Made by a program: the position numbers and the translations under genes
Shown: piece by piece, positions 7,050 through 8,774 of the stretch
Numbering within the stretch: the stretch's first letter is position 1
Layout: each line of letters begins with the position of its first letter
Assembly (NCBI GenBank): GCA_946413885.1
Contig: CAMKMK010000090.1
Span: 1-8,774 of the forward strand
Length of the DNA stretch: 8,774 nucleotides
Direction of reading: 5' to 3'
Source: an uncultured Prevotellaceae bacterium
Lineage (GTDB): Bacteria > Bacteroidota > Bacteroidia > Bacteroidales > Bacteroidaceae
Notes under the pieces: generated by a model
Databases searched by the model: none
What the model was told of the DNA's origin: nothing
Seen by the model: only the letters and a program-made list of their open reading frames with translations

Positions 7050-7081
7050 TTTGGAGATTTGAAATAATCATCGTACTTTTG
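7050..7081 (+). promoter_or_regulatory. Promoter of tRNA-Cys
   Basis: TTTG (7050-7053), 20 bp, then TACTTTTG (7074-7081). It lies between the two tRNA genes, so tRNA-Cys does not depend on the tRNA-Pro promoter. The predicted start near 7088 is about 13 nt before the mature 5' end. Confidence 0.8.
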
Positions 7082-7100
7082 CAAAACATTTTGATAAATT

Positions 7101-7172
7101 GGTGCGTTGGATGAGTGGCTTAGTCAACGGTCTGCAAAACCGTCTACGGCGGTTCGAATCCGCCACGCACCT
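7101..7172 (+). tRNA. tRNA-Cys (anticodon GCA)
   Basis: The 72-nt cloverleaf has acceptor arms GGTGCGT (7101-7107) and ACGCACC (7165-7171). The anticodon stem ACGGT/ACCGT holds the loop CTGCAAA with anticodon GCA. The T arm is GGCGG-TTCGAAT-CCGCC. The discriminator is T7172 (U73), the identity base expected for tRNA-Cys. CCA is not encoded. A strong stem-loop begins 5 nt downstream. Confidence 0.96.
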
Positions 7173-7176
7173 CATA

Positions 7177-7224
7177 AAAGAAGAGGATGTGTCAGATTAT
7201 GGCACATCCTCTTCTTTATTTTAT
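7177..7224. terminator. Long stem-loop terminator, probably bidirectional
   Basis: AAAGAAGAGGATGTG (7177-7191) pairs perfectly with CACATCCTCTTCTTT (7203-7217). One G-T and one C-G pair extend this to 17 bp around a 7-nt loop. On the plus strand it is followed by ATTTTAT, ending the tRNA-Cys transcript. On the minus strand the stem is followed by TTTTATG and lies 24 bp after the stop of the convergent GT2 gene, so it likely serves both. Confidence 0.85.
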
Positions 7225-7240
7225 ATTTCAGGGTGGATGT

Positions 7241-8221
7241 TTACCTGTTCTTCCCTAATAAACCACGAAGGGTAAAATATAGCCATTCCTCAAAACGGAA
7301 AAGACACCATGTTGGCATTGGATAGTATCCTAACTTGCATATAGTTTTTTTTGTTAGTAACTCTTGATGAATGCTCTTCCATGCTTGATGCAATTGACGA
7401 ATTCCATAACGACGATCATCTGCAGAAAGTGATTTTCCGTGTACATGATAGAACATGTAGACATCGATAATGTTTAACCATCGATGGTTTTCATATTGAA
7501 TAAGAATGTCGGATGTAACATGTAGCTTCTGCAGAGTTTTAAGCATCGATTCATTAGCTCGCAAATAGTCGAAGCGACGAACTGTAACAGCATGAGTGGA
7601 CGAGGCTGCATGTTGCCGATAATGATAGACACCTGAACAACGGGCAACACGACGTGATGCAAGAAAATGAAGACGGGTGGTATTGTCGTCACTATAAAGG
7701 AGACAAGTTTCATCGTAAGGATATTGCATGTGGATGTTTGCCCGCACCATATATAGTCCATGTATTTGCCACGTAAGGCTCAATCTGAAAGCCTCCTTGC
7801 CTGACAGAGTTTGGAATTGTGGCATAGCATATGTTTCAGCATGTTCTCCATCATCCAAAGATACTTCGAAGAGGACAGAGTCAATATCTTCCTGCGAATT
7901 AAAAGCATCAACTGCTTCCTGTAAAGCATTGGGAGAGAACCAGTCGTCTGCATCGAGCATACAGATGTAAGATCCTCGAGCTTGTGCGAGTCCTATGTTG
8001 CGAGCATGGGCTTGACCTTGGTTCTGGCTGAGGTGTATGACTTCGATGCGATGATCACGTGTTTGGTATTCTCTCAAAATAGATAAGGTGTCATCGGTAG
8101 AGGCATCATCGACACAGATGGCTTGAAAGTCATCTAACGTCTGACTCAATAGGGAGTCGAGGCAACATCGCAGATAGGCGGAAGCATTATATGCAGCTAC
8201 AAGAATGGTGACTTTTGGCAT
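7241..8221 (-). CDS. Family 2 glycosyltransferase (solitary gene)
   Basis: The 326-residue GT2 enzyme has TILVAAYN (5-12), the nucleotide-binding DDAS (38-41), NQGQAHARNIG (67-77, where many relatives have GLSxARN), the metal-binding DADD (90-93), and YSDDNTTRL (176-184), carrying the likely catalytic aspartate. The C-terminal 60 residues are rich in aromatic and basic residues (PMPTWCLFRFEEWLYFTLRGLL split over 301-322), suggesting an amphipathic membrane contact. It resembles the two GT2 enzymes of the operon in size and layout but is a separate transcription unit, beyond two tRNA genes and on its own promoter element. It may add another sugar to the same surface glycan; that is inference. 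ATG 8221 starts directly at the first beta-strand, and the leader is about 100 nt without a Shine-Dalgarno sequence. Donor and acceptor are unknown. Confidence 0.9.
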   Translation of the reverse strand: MPKVTILVAAYNASAYLRCCLDSLLSQTLDDFQAICVDDASTDDTLSILREYQTRDHRIEVIHLSQNQGQAHARNIGLAQARGSYICMLDADDWFSPNALQEAVDAFNSQEDIDSVLFEVSLDDGEHAETYAMPQFQTLSGKEAFRLSLTWQIHGLYMVRANIHMQYPYDETCLLYSDDNTTRLHFLASRRVARCSGVYHYRQHAASSTHAVTVRRFDYLRANESMLKTLQKLHVTSDILIQYENHRWLNIIDVYMFYHVHGKSLSADDRRYGIRQLHQAWKSIHQELLTKKTICKLGYYPMPTWCLFRFEEWLYFTLRGLLGKNR

Positions 8222-8329
8222 GATGTTTTATTTCTTATGTGCAGTTGTATAATACCCGTATATTTCAACAAATGCTTATCGTTGTATTCTTCTTTCCTTT
8301 CACTTTTATCAGGAGCTAATTCCCAAACG

Positions 8330-8337
8330 CAAAAGTA
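8330..8337 (-). promoter_or_regulatory. Probable -7 element for the solitary GT2 gene
   Basis: TACTTTTG on the minus strand matches TAnnTTTG. No TTTG lies 19-21 bp upstream, so only half of the promoter is recognised. It would give a leader of about 100 nt before ATG 8221. Confidence 0.55.
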
Positions 8338-8457
8338 CAACATTTTTTTCAATTTCAGGTATTGTCTTTTGATTTTGTGTAGATGAAAATATGTTTGTCT
8401 TTTTGTTTCTCACATGGGAAATATGATAGAACATTGTCTGAAGTTGGGAGATTATTA

Positions 8458-8473
8458 TGGAATGATCATTCCA
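8458..8473. promoter_or_regulatory. 16-bp perfect palindrome, possible operator
   Basis: TGGAATGATCATTCCA is identical to its reverse complement over all 16 bases. It sits about 160 bp upstream of the serC -7 element and about 120 bp upstream of the GT2 -7 element, in the spacer shared by both. This size fits a dimeric repressor or activator site. No regulator gene is present in the window to pair with it. Confidence 0.4.
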
Positions 8474-8633
8474 AACATGAGTTTGCGAAGATAGATTGAC
8501 GACGATTAAATTTACATTTAATAATGTATGGCAGAATGTGTATTTTCAAAATCACCAATCATTATGATAGCCACCATCTACATAGAAATTTCTTTTTTCT
8601 TCAAAATCATTAGGCAATATTATATAAAATGTG

Positions 8634-8641
8634 TAATTTTG
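8634..8641 (+). promoter_or_regulatory. Probable -7 element of serC
   Basis: TAATTTTG matches TAnnTTTG and lies 50 bp before ATG 8692. No clear -33 TTTG is seen at the proper spacing, so the promoter may need an activator or be weak. Confidence 0.55.
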
Positions 8642-8691
8642 CATGATAAAAAAGTTTTTTCGATCAAATACATTTATATAACGACATCAAA

Positions 8692-8774
8692 ATGAAAAAG
8701 TACAATTTCAATCCGGGGCCTTCAATTCTCCCCAGAGAGGTGATTGAGGCAACAGCTGCTGCGTGTTTGGATTT
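8692..8774 (+). CDS. serC: Phosphoserine aminotransferase, N-terminal fragment (cut by window edge)
   Basis: Only 27 codons are visible, from ATG 8692: MKKYNFNPGPSILPREVIEA followed by TAAACLD. The NFNPGPSILPREVI block is the characteristic N terminus of SerC (NFxxGPxxLPxxVL in many bacteria). The enzyme is a PLP-dependent class V aminotransferase that converts 3-phosphohydroxypyruvate and glutamate to phosphoserine and 2-oxoglutarate in serine biosynthesis; it can also act in pyridoxal phosphate synthesis. It is cytoplasmic. The lysine that binds PLP lies outside the window. The leader is about 45 nt, has a -7 element at 8634-8641 and lacks a Shine-Dalgarno sequence. In Bacteroidales serC is often followed by serA, which would be off the right edge. 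Confidence 0.88.
   Translation, partial: MKKYNFNPGPSILPREVIEATAAACLD

Larger units (their letters stand above)
8222..8691. other. AT-rich divergent intergenic region between the GT2 gene and serC
   Basis: No convincing gene is seen in this 470-bp spacer. It holds a -7 element for each flanking gene (8330-8337 minus, 8634-8641 plus), a 16-bp perfect palindrome (8458-8473) and an AT-rich inverted repeat ATTAAAT-N4-ATTTAAT (8505-8522). The middle 250 bp are clearly richer in A and T than the coding regions, which is usual for regulatory spacers in this group. Confidence 0.7.

Noticed and set aside
6925..7172. tRNA genes as integration sites of a mobile element
   Set aside because: No integrase, no second copy of a tRNA 3' end and no element boundary is visible in the window.
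7107..7325. 72-residue plus-strand frame
   Set aside because: It runs through tRNA-Cys, the terminator stem and the end of the convergent GT2 gene, so it cannot be a real protein.
8383..8499. 38-residue plus-strand frame in the GT2-serC spacer
   Set aside because: There is no ribosome site or promoter element at the right place, it resembles no protein I know, and it covers the palindrome. It is more likely chance.

Overview
This window looks like chromosome from a gut- or oral-type Bacteroidales bacterium, most likely Prevotella or a relative. The lineage call rests on three things: repeated promoters of the Bacteroidetes form TTTG-N19/20-TAnnTTTG, start codons that mostly lack a Shine-Dalgarno sequence, and a secreted GH29 alpha-L-fucosidase. 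Genus is inference; no rRNA or other marker gene is present.

Left part (1-1954, minus strand): a probable two-gene operon. It starts with a twin-arginine-type exported calcineurin-like metallophosphoesterase and continues after 17 bp into an alpha-L-fucosidase with a Sec signal peptide. The fucosidase runs off the left edge just before its expected nucleophile. A consensus promoter fixes the phosphoesterase start at 1954. Farther upstream (about 2096-2183) is an unexplained array of a 22-bp unit: three near-identical copies plus a degenerate fourth.

Middle part (2204-6812): a surface-glycan module. Three glycosyltransferase genes on the minus strand (a GT-B/GT4-like enzyme, then two GT2 enzymes) are joined by two ATGA stop/start overlaps, so they are one translationally coupled operon. 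A Wzx-type flippase on the plus strand diverges from them across a 138-bp spacer holding promoter elements for both directions. The likely joint job is assembly of a short oligosaccharide on a lipid carrier and its transfer across the inner membrane. No initiating transferase, polymerase, ligase or nucleotide-sugar gene is visible, so the module must rely on genes elsewhere.

Right part (6813-8774): tRNA-Pro(UGG) and tRNA-Cys(GCA), each with its own consensus promoter, then a long stem-loop terminator that probably also ends the convergent gene. That gene is a fourth, solitary GT2 glycosyltransferase on the minus strand (7241-8221). An AT-rich 470-bp spacer with a 16-bp perfect palindrome leads to the first 27 codons of serC (phosphoserine aminotransferase), cut by the right edge.

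I found no mobile element, CRISPR array, phage gene or obviously new enzymatic system. The items most worth following up are the 22-bp repeat array, the divergent glycan module with missing partners, and the palindrome upstream of serC.
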